Below are positions 47,164 to 56,345 of a stretch of DNA of 64,000 nucleotides, piece by piece. A model generated the notes under the pieces. It had not been told where the DNA came from, did no database searches, and worked only from the letters and a program-made list of their open reading frames with translations. The translations under genes were made by a program, and so were the position numbers. Position 1 is the first letter of the stretch, and each line of letters begins with the position of its first letter. This stretch comes from Granulicella sp. Its GTDB lineage: Bacteria; Acidobacteriota; Terriglobia; Terriglobales; Acidobacteriaceae. Location of the stretch: positions 1 through 64,000 of the forward strand of contig DAIDGQ010000035.1 in the NCBI GenBank assembly GCA_027452215.1, written 5' to 3'.

Positions 47164-47878
47164 CCCCTCCCCCCACCACCACGTCGAAGCCGACCTCCGC
47201 ACCGGTCCCCTCCATCTCAATCTCACCTTCGATCTCTCCGCTCCCTGGACCGTCCTCTTCGGCTCCTCCGGAAGCGGCAAGAGCACCGTCCTCCGTGCCA
47301 TCGCGGGCCTCTTCCCCAAAGCCTCCGTCCGCTTCACAAGAAGCACTCCCGACGGCCCCCTGGATCTCCAAAGCAGCCACCACTCCACGCCCCCACAGCA
47401 GCGCAGCCTCGCCTACGCCCCGCAAGGGTCAGCCCTCTTCCCCCACCTCACCGTACTTGACAACATCCGCTTCCCCTCGGAAATCAGCCACCAGCCATCC
47501 GCCACCGCCATCCCTGACATCCTCACTCTCTTCGATCTCAACTCCCACGCCCACCGCATGCCCCGAGACCTCTCCGGCGGCGAGCGCCAGCGCGTCAACC
47601 TCGCCCGAGCCTTCGCCGTCCCCTCCCCCCTTCTCTTCCTCCTCGACGAGCCCTTCAGCGGAGTCGATCGCGCCATGCGAGACACCCTCCTCCCCCGCAT
47701 GCAACAACACCTCGCCCGCCTCGGCGTCCCCGTCCTCTCCGTCACCCACGACGTCGAAGAGGCCATCCTCCTCAACGCCGAAGTCATCCGCCTCCACCAG
47801 GGCCTCGCCACCGATCAAGGCCCTGCCTCGACCGTCCTGGCCACCGAACGAGCCTCGATACTCAACGTCCTGCTGTAG
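47129..47878 (+). CDS. modC: molybdate ABC transporter ATP-binding protein
   Basis: About 249 residues: Walker A FGSSGSGKST near 44, Q-loop YAPQGSALFPHLTV, signature LSGGERQR near 149, Walker B LLFLLDEPFSG, and the H-loop SVTHD. The regulatory MOP domain usual at the ModC C-terminus is absent, which makes this a short form. The ATG at 47129 lies 35 bases inside modB; a TTG at 47156 is an alternative start. Confidence 0.9.
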   Translation: MASAERGPTLSSPSPHHHVEADLRTGPLHLNLTFDLSAPWTVLFGSSGSGKSTVLRAIAGLFPKASVRFTRSTPDGPLDLQSSHHSTPPQQRSLAYAPQGSALFPHLTVLDNIRFPSEISHQPSATAIPDILTLFDLNSHAHRMPRDLSGGERQRVNLARAFAVPSPLLFLLDEPFSGVDRAMRDTLLPRMQQHLARLGVPVLSVTHDVEEAILLNAEVIRLHQGLATDQGPASTVLATERASILNVLL

Positions 47879-47937
47879 TGGGTCAAAAGCCAGACGCTTA
47901 AAGCCTCTTCCCAATCAGCAGCCAGCAAAGGTGCTGT

Positions 47938-47985
47938 CCTCTCGACCGGAGCCAAACGGCTCCATCGTTTGGCGTAGCGGAGAGG
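47938..47985. repeat. REP-like palindromic element, copy 1
   Basis: CCTCTC at 47938 pairs with GAGAGG at 47980, and an inner perfect stem GCCAAACG/CGTTTGGC (47951-47958, 47966-47973) encloses a 7-base loop. The flanks CTCGACCGGA and GCGTAGCG recur in copy 2 at 58706, where the inner stem is different in sequence but still perfectly paired. It lies between modC and murB. Confidence 0.75.
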
Positions 47986-48034
47986 CCCGCAGATTGCTTG
48001 CGCTGATACCTCGCCAACTGAGTGAAAGTCTGCC

Positions 48035-49078
48035 CTAACCCAGCAACACCGGCTCTCTCTCCAGCACGATCCCAAACCGCGCTTCCACCCCACGCACAAT
48101 CTCCTCCTGCAGCCGCTCAATATCCGCACAGGTCGCTCCCCCACGATTCGTAAGCGCCAGCGTATGTCGAGTCGAAATCCCGGCTGCTCCCACCCCATAC
48201 CCCTTCACGAACCCAGCCTGCTCCAGCAGCCACGCCGCCGGAAGCTTGACCCGCCCCTCGCCAACAGCCCAATGCGGAACCTGATTCACATCCACCCCCG
48301 CCGCGACCGCAACCGTCCCTAACACCTGCTCCCCCACAATAGGATTCTTGAAGAAAGACCCCGCGCTCCGGCAATCCGCCTCACCCTCCACCAGCAGCAT
48401 CCCCTTCCCGTGCCGAATCTCCCGCACCACCCTCGCAACCTCCCGCAACGACGGCCGCTCCCCGCCTCCCAGCCGCCGCTGCAGATCCGCATAGCGCAGG
48501 TTCGCCTCTCCCCCCGGCCGCAGCCGAAACCTCACCCGCGTCACAATGTACCGTCCCGGCTCAGCCGTATTGAACAAGCTCTCGCGATACCGAAATCGAC
48601 ACTCCGCCTTACTCAACTCCACCCACTCCATTGCCTCCCGGTCGAACGCCCGCACCGACTCAATTGTCTCCGCCACCTCCTGCCCATACGCCCCGACATT
48701 CTGCACCGGCGTTCCCCCCACCGACCCCGGAATACCCGCCAGGCACTCCACCCCCGCCATCCCCACCCCAATCGCATGCTCCACAAACTCGTCCCAAACC
48801 ACACCTGCCCCCGCGCTCAGACATCCCTCCCCACAGCTCTCGATTCCCTCCACCTTGATCTGCAGCACCAACCCTTCAAACCCAGAGTCCTTCACCAGTA
48901 AATTGCTCCCCCCTCCCAGCACGAACAGCCTCACCCCTCGCTCGCGTGCCCACTCCACAGCAGCTTCAACATCGGTCTCCGCAGCAGCCACCGCAAAATA
49001 CCGCGCTCGCCCGCCAATCCCCAGCGTCGTAAAGGGTGCAAGCAAAACCTCTTCGCGAATTTCCAATCTATTCTCCAC
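48035..49078 (-). CDS. murB: UDP-N-acetylenolpyruvoylglucosamine reductase
   Basis: A 347-residue FAD enzyme of peptidoglycan precursor synthesis. FTTLGIGGRARYF lies near residue 16, the FAD-binding LGGGSNLLVKD near 54, and GIPGSVGGTPVQNVGAYGQE near 115. The catalytic Ser lies in CRSAGSFFKNP near 240, and the tail has HTLALTNRGGATCADI. The start is a GTG at 49078. The longer form with the intact YRES insertion resembles the E. coli-type (type I) enzyme. Confidence 0.92.
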   Translation of the reverse strand: MENRLEIREEVLLAPFTTLGIGGRARYFAVAAAETDVEAAVEWARERGVRLFVLGGGSNLLVKDSGFEGLVLQIKVEGIESCGEGCLSAGAGVVWDEFVEHAIGVGMAGVECLAGIPGSVGGTPVQNVGAYGQEVAETIESVRAFDREAMEWVELSKAECRFRYRESLFNTAEPGRYIVTRVRFRLRPGGEANLRYADLQRRLGGGERPSLREVARVVREIRHGKGMLLVEGEADCRSAGSFFKNPIVGEQVLGTVAVAAGVDVNQVPHWAVGEGRVKLPAAWLLEQAGFVKGYGVGAAGISTRHTLALTNRGGATCADIERLQEEIVRGVEARFGIVLEREPVLLG

Positions 49079-49192
49079 GGCTTCGAGACTACATCAGCCC
49101 GCACCCAACAAAACCTTTTGGTGCGACCGAACCCGGCAACGTACAATCTAACCAGTAGAAGTTCAGTTCCACCCAGTTCAGGAGGCAACACG

Positions 49193-49618
49193 ATGTACCC
49201 AGAGTTGATGCTCATTCCGATGCGCGAAGAGTTGACCAAGGCCGGAGTCCTCGAAGCCCGTTCCGCCGCTGAAGTAGACGAAGCCCTCGCCAAGCCCGGA
49301 ACCACCATGCTCGTCGTGAACTCCATCTGCGGTTGCGCAGCGGGCAAGATGCGCCCCGGCGTACGCCTCGCCCTCCAGCACTCCACCAAGCCCGACCAGG
49401 TCATCACCGTCTTCGCCGGCCAGGACCGCGACGCGACCGAGCGCGCCCGCAGCTACTTCCAGGGCCATCCCCCCACCTCGCCCGCCATCGCCATCCTGCG
49501 CGACGGGCAGCTCATCTACCTCCTCCAGCGCTCTGCCATCGAAACCTCAACCGCCCCGGCCATTGCCCAGGAACTCGCCCGTGCCTTCGACACCTACTGC
49601 GCCAAATCTGTAGCCTGA
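49193..49618 (+). CDS. bacilliredoxin (BrxA/BrxB family)
   Basis: A 141-residue thioredoxin-fold protein with the CGC active site (NSICGCAAGKMRPGV, near residue 46), the mark of the bacilliredoxin (YphP/YqiW) family. These remove bacillithiol from mixed disulfides on proteins. A strong ribosome site (AGGAGG, 49179-49184) fixes the ATG at 49193, and an intrinsic terminator follows. Its presence suggests that bacillithiol or a related thiol is used in this organism, but no bsh gene is in the window. Confidence 0.9.
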   Translation: MYPELMLIPMREELTKAGVLEARSAAEVDEALAKPGTTMLVVNSICGCAAGKMRPGVRLALQHSTKPDQVITVFAGQDRDATERARSYFQGHPPTSPAIAILRDGQLIYLLQRSAIETSTAPAIAQELARAFDTYCAKSVA

Positions 49619-49643
49619 ACCCCGCTTCAAATCAATCAAATCC

Positions 49644-49674
49644 AACGCGGATGGCTTCGGTCATCCGCGTTTTT
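49644..49674 (+). terminator. intrinsic terminator after bacilliredoxin gene
   Basis: ACGCGGATG and CATCCGCGT form a perfect 9-bp stem with an 8-base loop and are followed by TTTTT, 26 bases after the stop codon. Confidence 0.92.
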
Positions 49675-49750
49675 ACTTCGTTTGCCTTCCTTTCCACAAC
49701 AATTTTTCGCAGACTGTTAACTATTCGAATAATCTGCCGATAAAAAGGGC

Positions 49751-50722
49751 ATGGCAGCACTTCATCGAATGCCCGAGCTTTCCCTGGCAGAGCCCAAAGC
49801 GCCACTCGAAGCCCCCAACCCATACCCCTCCCCGGGCTTATGGATGCTGGGCTCCAGTGCAGCAATGACGCTACTGCGTGCCCAGATTCATCGGGTCGCC
49901 CCCCACTTTCGAACAGCCCTTCTCACCGGAGAACGAGGCTGCGGAGACGTTACCGCCGCCCACATCCTCCATCAGCTATCGCCCCGCAGCCAGTATCCGT
50001 TCCGCGAACTCACTCCCGCCTACGCCCAGCTCCGCTTCGGCGCACGTCCCCTCCACACCCCGGTCTCAGACGAAGGCATGTTCTATCTCCCCCGCCCGGA
50101 GAGCCTCTCGCATAACGTCCAGGCAGCCCTCCTACGCCTCCTCCGTGAGCGTGGCTCGCAAGCGCCCCGCATCGTAGCCTTTGCAGAGCGAGGCCTTCGC
50201 CCCCTGGTCACAACCTCCGGCTTCTCGGCCGAGCTCGCCGACTCTCTCGAGGCTCTGCACATCACGCTCCCCTCCCTCCGAGAGCGCAGCGACGATATCC
50301 CCGAGCTGCTCTCCCGGCTTCTCCAGGAGTTCGCCGCAAATCTCCAGCGAACTCCTCCCCTGCTCGCCCCGGATCTACTGGATGTCGCAAAGAACTCTCC
50401 GTGGCCCGGCAACTTCCCCCAGATGCACGGTGCCGTTCAGGGCCTCCTGGAGCTCGTCGGCAAGCCAGTACTGCACGCCGCCGACCTGCGATCTGTCCTT
50501 GGCACCGTCCCTCAGCCCCTGCCGCTGGACCGAAACGAGATTCGAATGGTCTCCCTCGACAAGATCATTCAGGAACACATCCGAGCCATCCTCTTCGCAT
50601 GTAACGGCAACAAGCTGCGGGCTGCGGACATCCTCGGCATCAGCCGCTCCACCCTCTACCGCATGCTCGAAACCCATGCCGCACAGACAGATTCGACCCA
50701 GTCCATGAAGGCGCAAGCCTGA
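49751..50722 (+). CDS. NtrC/Fis-type regulator with degenerate AAA+ domain
   Basis: A 323-residue protein built like the core and DNA-binding part of a sigma-54 activator, but eroded. The Walker A position reads GERGCGD rather than G-E-S/T-G-T/V-G-K, so the Lys is missing. The GAFTGA loop is replaced by PAYAQLRFG, and the Walker B Asp-Glu is replaced by FYLPRPE. The later parts are kept: LPSLRERSDDIPELLSRLL, PWPGNFPQMH, and a Fis-type helix-turn-helix (NKLRAADILGISRSTLYRML) at the C-terminus. It likely binds DNA without sigma-54 activation or ATP hydrolysis. No receiver domain. Confidence 0.82.
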   Translation: MAALHRMPELSLAEPKAPLEAPNPYPSPGLWMLGSSAAMTLLRAQIHRVAPHFRTALLTGERGCGDVTAAHILHQLSPRSQYPFRELTPAYAQLRFGARPLHTPVSDEGMFYLPRPESLSHNVQAALLRLLRERGSQAPRIVAFAERGLRPLVTTSGFSAELADSLEALHITLPSLRERSDDIPELLSRLLQEFAANLQRTPPLLAPDLLDVAKNSPWPGNFPQMHGAVQGLLELVGKPVLHAADLRSVLGTVPQPLPLDRNEIRMVSLDKIIQEHIRAILFACNGNKLRAADILGISRSTLYRMLETHAAQTDSTQSMKAQA

Positions 50723-50874
50723 TCCACCCCACAATTCTGCTCTCGACCAACCTGCGCTCGATCATCCTGCTCGCGATCATCCCCTTCAATCGCATCGCGA
50801 CTGCCTGTTGCCTGCACCGGTCTCCCGCCGCATTTGCTGACACGCATTTCTCTGCCATTTGATAGCCTTGCAGG

Positions 50875-51726
50875 ATGACCTCCACGCAGATCCCGGGCCA
50901 CGCCGACGCCGCCACCACCCCTCTTCGCATCGCCGTCCTCGGCACCGGCAAAATGGGAGGAATTCTGGTGCAGGCGTTTCTCCGCCAAGGCCTTCTCGCC
51001 CCTGAAAACATCCTCGCGACCGTTGCCCACGAAGCTCGGGCCCAGGCCCTCAGCAAACAGTTCGGCATCTCCGTCATCACCGACAACCTCCGGGCCGCAC
51101 AGGTCGCTGACGTCATTCTTCTAGGCGTCAAGCCCCAACAAATGGACGACGTCGTCCGCGGAATCGCCCCCGCCCTCACCCCCGACAAGCTGCTCATCTC
51201 CTTTGCCGCGTCCGTCAAGACCCGCGCGATCGAGCAGGCCGCCGGAGGAAAATTCTCCGTCATCCGCGCCATGCCCAACACTCCCGCCATGGTCGGAGCC
51301 GGCCTCACCGCCATCTGCCGCGGAGCCTACGTCTCCGACGACCAGCTCGCTCTGGCCCAACAAATCTTTACCACCGTAGGCCGCACCGTCATCGTCGATG
51401 AAAAGCACATGGACGCCGTCACCGGCCTCTCCGGCTCTGGCCCCGCCTTCCTCTACATCATCATCGAAGCCCTCGCCGAAGCCGGAGTCAACGTCGGCCT
51501 CCCCCGCGACATCGCCACGCTCCTCGCAGCTCAAACCACCTTCGGCTCCGCCAAGATGGTGCTCGAAACCGGCTCCCACCCGGCACTCCTCAAGGATGAA
51601 GTCACCACCCCCGCAGGCTGCACCGTTGAAGGCATTCTCGAGCTCGAAGAAGGTGGCGTCCGCGTCACGCTCATCAAAGCCGTCAAGCGTGCCACCGAAC
51701 GAGCCCGAGAACTAGCAAGCAGCTAG
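50875..51726 (+). CDS. proC: pyrroline-5-carboxylate reductase
   Basis: A 283-residue NAD(P)H enzyme of proline synthesis. The Rossmann start is AVLGTGKMGGIL near residue 22, with VILLGVKPQQ near 80, IRAMPNTPAMVGAGLTAIC near 140, and the family signature near 235 (VTTPAGCTVEGILELEEGGVR). Slightly long at the N-terminus (15-20 residues before the fold). It lies 27 bases upstream of the heme A synthase gene and is probably co-transcribed with it. Confidence 0.93.
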   Translation: MTSTQIPGHADAATTPLRIAVLGTGKMGGILVQAFLRQGLLAPENILATVAHEARAQALSKQFGISVITDNLRAAQVADVILLGVKPQQMDDVVRGIAPALTPDKLLISFAASVKTRAIEQAAGGKFSVIRAMPNTPAMVGAGLTAICRGAYVSDDQLALAQQIFTTVGRTVIVDEKHMDAVTGLSGSGPAFLYIIIEALAEAGVNVGLPRDIATLLAAQTTFGSAKMVLETGSHPALLKDEVTTPAGCTVEGILELEEGGVRVTLIKAVKRATERARELASS

Positions 51727-51752
51727 CTTGAAGCGCTCGTACAATCAGAATC

Positions 51753-52700
51753 ATGAGCAGCACAGCCGTCCCCGCCCCGACCGCAGCCAAGGCCAATCCC
51801 AATCAAGCGCTCCCCCTCTACGCCGCGGCCGTCGTTGGGTTCATGGTGCTCGTCATCCTCGAGGGAGCCTTCGTACGTGCCACGGGCTCCGGTGCCGGCT
51901 GCGGCAACCACTGGCCTCTTTGCAACGGCGACTTCTTCCCCCACCATCCCCGCCTCACCACCCTCATCGAGTACACCCACCGCTCCATGACCGGCGTCTG
52001 CACCACCATGGTCGCCGTCCTCATCGGCTGGACCTTCCTCGCCCGGCCTCGTGGTGATCGCTCCCGCCGCGCCGTCGTCTGGTCCGGCATCCTCCTACTC
52101 ACCGAAGCTCTCCTCGGAGCCCTGCTCGTCAAAGGAGGCTACGTCGAAAATAACGCCTCCAACATGCGAGTCTTCATGCAGTGCGTCCACTTCACCAACA
52201 CCATGCTGCTGCTCGCGGCCATCACGATCACCTGGTGGTGGCTACGCAACCACACCCCACCGCTCCACCTTCGTCCTCTCGCACGCCCCGCCGCTTGGCT
52301 CGCCGTTGTCGCAACGCTCTTCGTCGGGGCTACGGGCTCGGTAGCCGCTCTGGCCGACACCATCTTCCCCTCCACCTCCCTGCAAACCGCCTTCGTCCAG
52401 GACTTCGCCGCCAACTCTCCGCTGCTGGTGCGCATGCGCTGGGTCCATCCCGCAACGGCGCTGATCGCTCTCGCCTGCGCCATCTGGCTTGCTCTGCAAC
52501 TCAGCAGCAAGCTGGGCCGCTGGGTCCTCGTCCTTATCGCCGCGCAACTCGTCCTGGGAGCAGCAGACGTGCTCCTCCTCGCTCCCACCTGGATGCAGAT
52601 CCTGCACCTGCTAGGAGCCGATCTCTACTGGATCGCACTCGTAGCGGCCTGCACGACCGTCCTCGCGCCAACCGGGCCCAGCACTACTGCGGCGTCGTAG
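51753..52700 (+). CDS. ctaA: heme A synthase (COX15/CtaA family)
   Basis: A 315-residue inner-membrane protein with about eight helices that oxidises heme O to heme A for cytochrome oxidase. The family signature VRATGSGAGCGNHWPLCNG lies near residue 42, and EYTHRSMTG near 77 holds a heme-ligand His. CVHFTNTMLL, RWVHPATALI and LHLLGADLYW supply the remaining conserved His residues. Its last 17 bases overlap the 3' end of the convergent repeat-protein gene. Confidence 0.92.
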   Translation: MSSTAVPAPTAAKANPNQALPLYAAAVVGFMVLVILEGAFVRATGSGAGCGNHWPLCNGDFFPHHPRLTTLIEYTHRSMTGVCTTMVAVLIGWTFLARPRGDRSRRAVVWSGILLLTEALLGALLVKGGYVENNASNMRVFMQCVHFTNTMLLLAAITITWWWLRNHTPPLHLRPLARPAAWLAVVATLFVGATGSVAALADTIFPSTSLQTAFVQDFAANSPLLVRMRWVHPATALIALACAIWLALQLSSKLGRWVLVLIAAQLVLGAADVLLLAPTWMQILHLLGADLYWIALVAACTTVLAPTGPSTTAAS

Positions 52701-53052
52701 CAGAGTCGCCGTCCATCTTGTGGACAACCCTCTTCGTCCCACGCTCTGTCTTGTGATAGCCCGTCTTGCTCGCATCCGCCGTCTTGTGCGCTGCAACCTT
52801 CGTTCCATGCACCGTGTCCCGGGTCGCAACCTTGGTTCCATGCACGGTGTCTCGCGTCGCGACCTTCGTCCCGTGCACGGTATCTCTTGTCGCAACGCGA
52901 GTGTCATGCGCCGTGTCATGCGCCACCGTCTTGCTCGCGTGAGCCGTATCGTGGCCAGCATCTTTCATGTCCTGACCAACCGTCTGTGCCCGCGCTCCGC
53001 CCACCATCATCAAAGCAGCGAACGTCATCCCCAACATAAGAACCTTCTTCAT
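52684..53052 (-). CDS. secreted His/Thr-rich repeat protein
   Basis: A 122-residue protein with a clear signal peptide (MKKVLMLGMTFAALMMVGGARAQ, split site after ARA). The mature part is hydrophilic and built from 11-residue units like VATRDTVHGTK, three in perfect tandem and degenerate units on both sides (VAHDTAHDTR, VAAHKTADASK). It is rich in His, Thr, Lys and Asp and shares no catalytic motif; a periplasmic structural, metal-binding or polyanion-binding role is possible. A ribosome site AGGAGAT precedes the ATG at 53052. Confidence 0.75.
   Translation of the reverse strand: MKKVLMLGMTFAALMMVGGARAQTVGQDMKDAGHDTAHASKTVAHDTAHDTRVATRDTVHGTKVATRDTVHGTKVATRDTVHGTKVAAHKTADASKTGYHKTERGTKRVVHKMDGDSATTPQ
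52797..52895 (-). repeat. three 33-bp tandem repeats
   Basis: Three units of 33 bases with only a few substitutions (52797-52829, 52830-52862, 52863-52895) encode the 11-residue repeats of the secreted protein. Copy number could vary by slippage without breaking the frame. Confidence 0.85.
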
Positions 53053-53448
53053 CAGTCGATCTCCTTATCCTGCACCGTACCTAGGTACGGATGCACACCC
53101 GTGTCCGCGGGTTGAACGGGAGCCCATAAAGGTCGCGTCTCCACCTCATTTCCCCAGCTTAACCGATTTAACTAAGCCCTTCCCAAGATAGCGTTCATGC
53201 TGGTACAGTCTTCTAGCATTGCTGTATGATCAGTTCCGACCTACAGTAAACGGTTTCTTCCAGACGACAAATCGGTTCCCTGTGCACTTCCATGCCTCAA
53301 GCATTTAATTCCAAGATCGTGAACGGCACGGGTAACCCAGCCCGCCCGGACATCCACGCTGACACTCGCACTACTGCACCAGCCCCACAAACGGTAACGC
53401 GGCCAAATCAATCACGCGGCACCTGTAACAGGAGATAAGAGCAGAGCA
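53053..53448. other. ~400-bp upstream region of the fucose genes
   Basis: No gene seen. The region should hold the divergent promoters of the repeat protein and fucP. The word AAACGGT occurs at 53249-53255 and again at 53390-53396, which could be regulator half-sites, but this is weak. GGAG at 53431-53434 is a possible ribosome site for fucP, though rather far from its ATG at 53449. Confidence 0.45.
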
Positions 53449-54777
53449 ATGGCGCAAATTCAGGCAGCTTCAAATCTAAAGTCATCGAACGCGCATCCGG
53501 GGTCTACCAACTACAGCGCTATGGCCATGGTCACCACCCTGTTCTTCACCTGGGGTTTTTGCACCGTGCTCAATGACGCAGTCATCCCTCACCTCCAGTC
53601 CATCTTCGAATTGAGCTACCTCCAAGCGTCGTTGATCCAGCTCGCCTTTTTCAGCTCATACTTCGTGTTCGCGCTTCCCGCCGGCAAGCTGGTGGAATCA
53701 GTTGGATACAAAGCTACGATGGTCATCGGTCTCGGCTTGATGTGCCTTGGTGCCCTCCTGTTCATCCCGGCCGCCACGGCCGCTACCTATTCCTTCTTCC
53801 TCATCGCGGAAGTAGTCCTGGCCGCGGGCGTTACGCTCCTGCAGGTTGCGGCAAATCCGTACGTCACTATCCTCGGTCCTCCGGAGACGGCGTCGAGCCG
53901 GCTCAACCTGACACAGGCCTTCAACACTCTCGGCGACACGGTAGCCCCGTATGTCGGTGGCGCCCTCATCCTCGGTAAGATCGCCGCCCTTCCCAACACC
54001 CAGCACCTCCAGGGAGCAGGACTCCTTGCCTACCGCGCCCATCAGGCCTCCAGCATCAAGCTTCCCTTCCTCGCAATTGCGAGCGCCACCTTGATCTTGG
54101 CATTAGCCATTGCAATCTACCGGTTTCCCCGTCTGGAAGTGACCCAGGATTTCCGTCCCGGCGATCTGGACTTGGAGAAGGACAGCATCTGGAACCATCC
54201 CCATCTCTACCTTGGCGCGATTGCGATCTTCATCTACGTTGGAGCCGAAGTCTCGATCGGCAGCTTCCTCGTAAAATACTTCGCGGATCCAAATATCCTC
54301 GGTATTTCGCTTGAGAACGGAGCGAAACTCGTTACCCTCTACTGGGCCGGGATGATGGTTGGGCGCTTCATCGGGTCGGCGGCCATGCGCCGGATTGCTG
54401 CGAACAAGATATTGATGTGGGCCGGCTTCGGTGCCGCCATCCTGGTCGGTGGATCGCTGCTCGGCACCGGCCACTTTGCCGCGATCACTATTCTGTCGGT
54501 GGGCCTGTTCAATTCCATCATGTTCCCCACCATCTTCACCCTGGCCGTCGCAGAGCTCGGTCCGCTCACTGGACGTGGCTCAGGTCTTCTGGTGCAGGCA
54601 ATTGTTGGGGGAGCCGTGTTTCCCATGTTGATGGGCTACCTGGCTGACCACTACGGCATTCACCATTCCCTTCTGATGCCCCTCTTATGCTACTTCTACG
54701 TCGCTTATTACGGCTGGAAGGGCTACAGAATTCTTCCGCGAGAAATTCAATCTCATCTTGAAATCGCGCAGGCCTAG
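53449..54777 (+). CDS. fucP: FucP-like sugar:proton symporter (MFS)
   Basis: A 442-residue major facilitator protein with 12 helices. It resembles the L-fucose permease subfamily, with FFTWGFCTVLNDAVIPHLQ in TM1, QLAFFSSYFVFALPAGKLVE in TM2, and VAANPYVTILGPPETASSRLNLTQAFNTLGD in TM4-5. This subfamily also has glucose/galactose and N-acetylglucosamine transporters. The adjacent isomerase-family gene 135 bases downstream supports L-fucose or a related deoxy sugar. Confidence 0.85.
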   Translation: MAQIQAASNLKSSNAHPGSTNYSAMAMVTTLFFTWGFCTVLNDAVIPHLQSIFELSYLQASLIQLAFFSSYFVFALPAGKLVESVGYKATMVIGLGLMCLGALLFIPAATAATYSFFLIAEVVLAAGVTLLQVAANPYVTILGPPETASSRLNLTQAFNTLGDTVAPYVGGALILGKIAALPNTQHLQGAGLLAYRAHQASSIKLPFLAIASATLILALAIAIYRFPRLEVTQDFRPGDLDLEKDSIWNHPHLYLGAIAIFIYVGAEVSIGSFLVKYFADPNILGISLENGAKLVTLYWAGMMVGRFIGSAAMRRIAANKILMWAGFGAAILVGGSLLGTGHFAAITILSVGLFNSIMFPTIFTLAVAELGPLTGRGSGLLVQAIVGGAVFPMLMGYLADHYGIHHSLLMPLLCYFYVAYYGWKGYRILPREIQSHLEIAQA

Positions 54778-54912
54778 ACTTACTCTCCGCACTCTCACCA
54801 ACCGTCGAGATGGGTCTACTGTTGACCCTCTTCAGTGCCTTCCATACCATCCGCTTCTGGCCTTGGCCAGGCGATATCAACAAAGCATAGAGCTTGTAAC
54901 AGAGGAGAACTA

Positions 54913-56325
54913 ATGGGTCGTCAAATGACAATGGGCGTAGTAGTGGGCAACCGGGGATTCTTCCCCAGCCACCTCGCCACGAGTGGGCGCTTGGAGATGA
55001 TCGCAGCGCTTGAAGCGGTAGGAATCAAGCCAATCGTCCTCTCTCCCGAAGAGACCGCGCATGGTGCCGTAGAGACCTACGAAGACGCCAAAAAATGTGC
55101 CGCGCTCTTCAAGAAGCACGCCGCTGAGATCGATGGCATCATCATCACGCTCCCCAACTTCGGTGAAGAGCGTGGCCTGGCCGACACCCTCCGTCTCGCC
55201 AACCTCAACGTCCCCGTCCTCATCCAGGCCACACCCGACCACGCCGGCAAGATGACCATCGCCTTCCGCCGCGACTCCTTCTGCGGCAAGATGTCCATCT
55301 GCAATAACCTCAAGCAGTACGGCATCCCCTACTCGCTCACCACCCTCCACACCGAAGCCCCCGACTCCATCGAGTTCAAAGCCGACCTCCAGTGGTTCGC
55401 CGCCGTCTGCCGCATCGTCAAGGGCCTGCGCAACGTCCGCTTCGGCGCCATCGGAGCTCGTCCCACGGCCTTCAACACCGTTCGCTACTCCGAAAAACTC
55501 CTCGAGCGCTCCGGCATTACCGTCGAGACCCTCGACCTCTCTGAAGTCATGGGCCGCATCGAAAAATCCAAGGACAACGACGACGCAGTCCAGGCCAAGC
55601 TCGCCGCCATCAAGAAGTACATCCCCGTCGGCCAGACCCCCGAAGCCGCTCTCATGAAGATGGCCAAGCTCGGCGCCGTGATCGACGGCTGGATGGCCGC
55701 CTCCGAACTCACCGTCTCCGCCGTCCAGTGCTGGACCTCCATCGAGGAGTATCTCGGCATCGTTCCCTGCACCGTCATGTCCATGATGAGCGAGCAGCTC
55801 ATCCCCTCGGCCTGCGAAGTCGACATCCTCGGCACCCTCTCCATGTACGCCCTCACCCTCGCCAGCGAGACTCCCTCAGCCCTCCTCGACTGGAACAACA
55901 ACTACGGCGACAACCCCGACAAGGCCGTCTGCTTCCATTGCTCGAACCTCCCCAAGCACTTCTTCCGCGAGGGAGTAAAGATGGACTACCAGCTCATCAT
56001 CGCGGGTACCGTCGGCAAGGAAAACACCCACGGCACCCTCGACGGCACCGTCAAGGCCGGCGACATGAGCTACGCCCGCTTCTCCACCGACGACTTCACC
56101 GGCAGGATCACCGGCTACGTTGGCGAAGGCCGCTTCACCGATGACCCCCTCCACACTTTCGGTGGCGCCGGCGTCGTCGAGATCCCCCATATGCAGAAGC
56201 TTCTCCGATACATCTGCGAAAACGGCTTCGAACATCACGTCGCGGCCAACTTTGCGAAGGTTGCCAACCCGGTCTACGAGGCCGCGTCCAACTACCTCGG
56301 TTGGTCCATGCACCGCCACGAATAA
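54913..56325 (+). CDS. L-fucose/L-arabinose isomerase family protein
   Basis: A 470-residue cytoplasmic protein of the fucose/arabinose isomerase fold. Start GVVVGNRGFFPSH, middle IIITLPNFGEERGLADTLR and GAIGARPTAFNTVRYSEKLLE, then an EVDILGTLSMYALTLAS segment with a metal-ligand Glu/Asp and LLDWNNNYGDNPDKAVCFHCS. C-terminal sugar-binding His residues are HTFGGAGVVEIPHMQ. The ribosome site AGAGGAG before ATG at 54913 fixes the start. The FucP neighbour makes a fucose-like ketose/aldose conversion likely; the exact substrate is open. No fuculose kinase or aldolase follows. Confidence 0.82.
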   Translation: MGRQMTMGVVVGNRGFFPSHLATSGRLEMIAALEAVGIKPIVLSPEETAHGAVETYEDAKKCAALFKKHAAEIDGIIITLPNFGEERGLADTLRLANLNVPVLIQATPDHAGKMTIAFRRDSFCGKMSICNNLKQYGIPYSLTTLHTEAPDSIEFKADLQWFAAVCRIVKGLRNVRFGAIGARPTAFNTVRYSEKLLERSGITVETLDLSEVMGRIEKSKDNDDAVQAKLAAIKKYIPVGQTPEAALMKMAKLGAVIDGWMAASELTVSAVQCWTSIEEYLGIVPCTVMSMMSEQLIPSACEVDILGTLSMYALTLASETPSALLDWNNNYGDNPDKAVCFHCSNLPKHFFREGVKMDYQLIIAGTVGKENTHGTLDGTVKAGDMSYARFSTDDFTGRITGYVGEGRFTDDPLHTFGGAGVVEIPHMQKLLRYICENGFEHHVAANFAKVANPVYEAASNYLGWSMHRHE

Positions 56326-56345
56326 CCGCAATCAAAACCAAAAGC

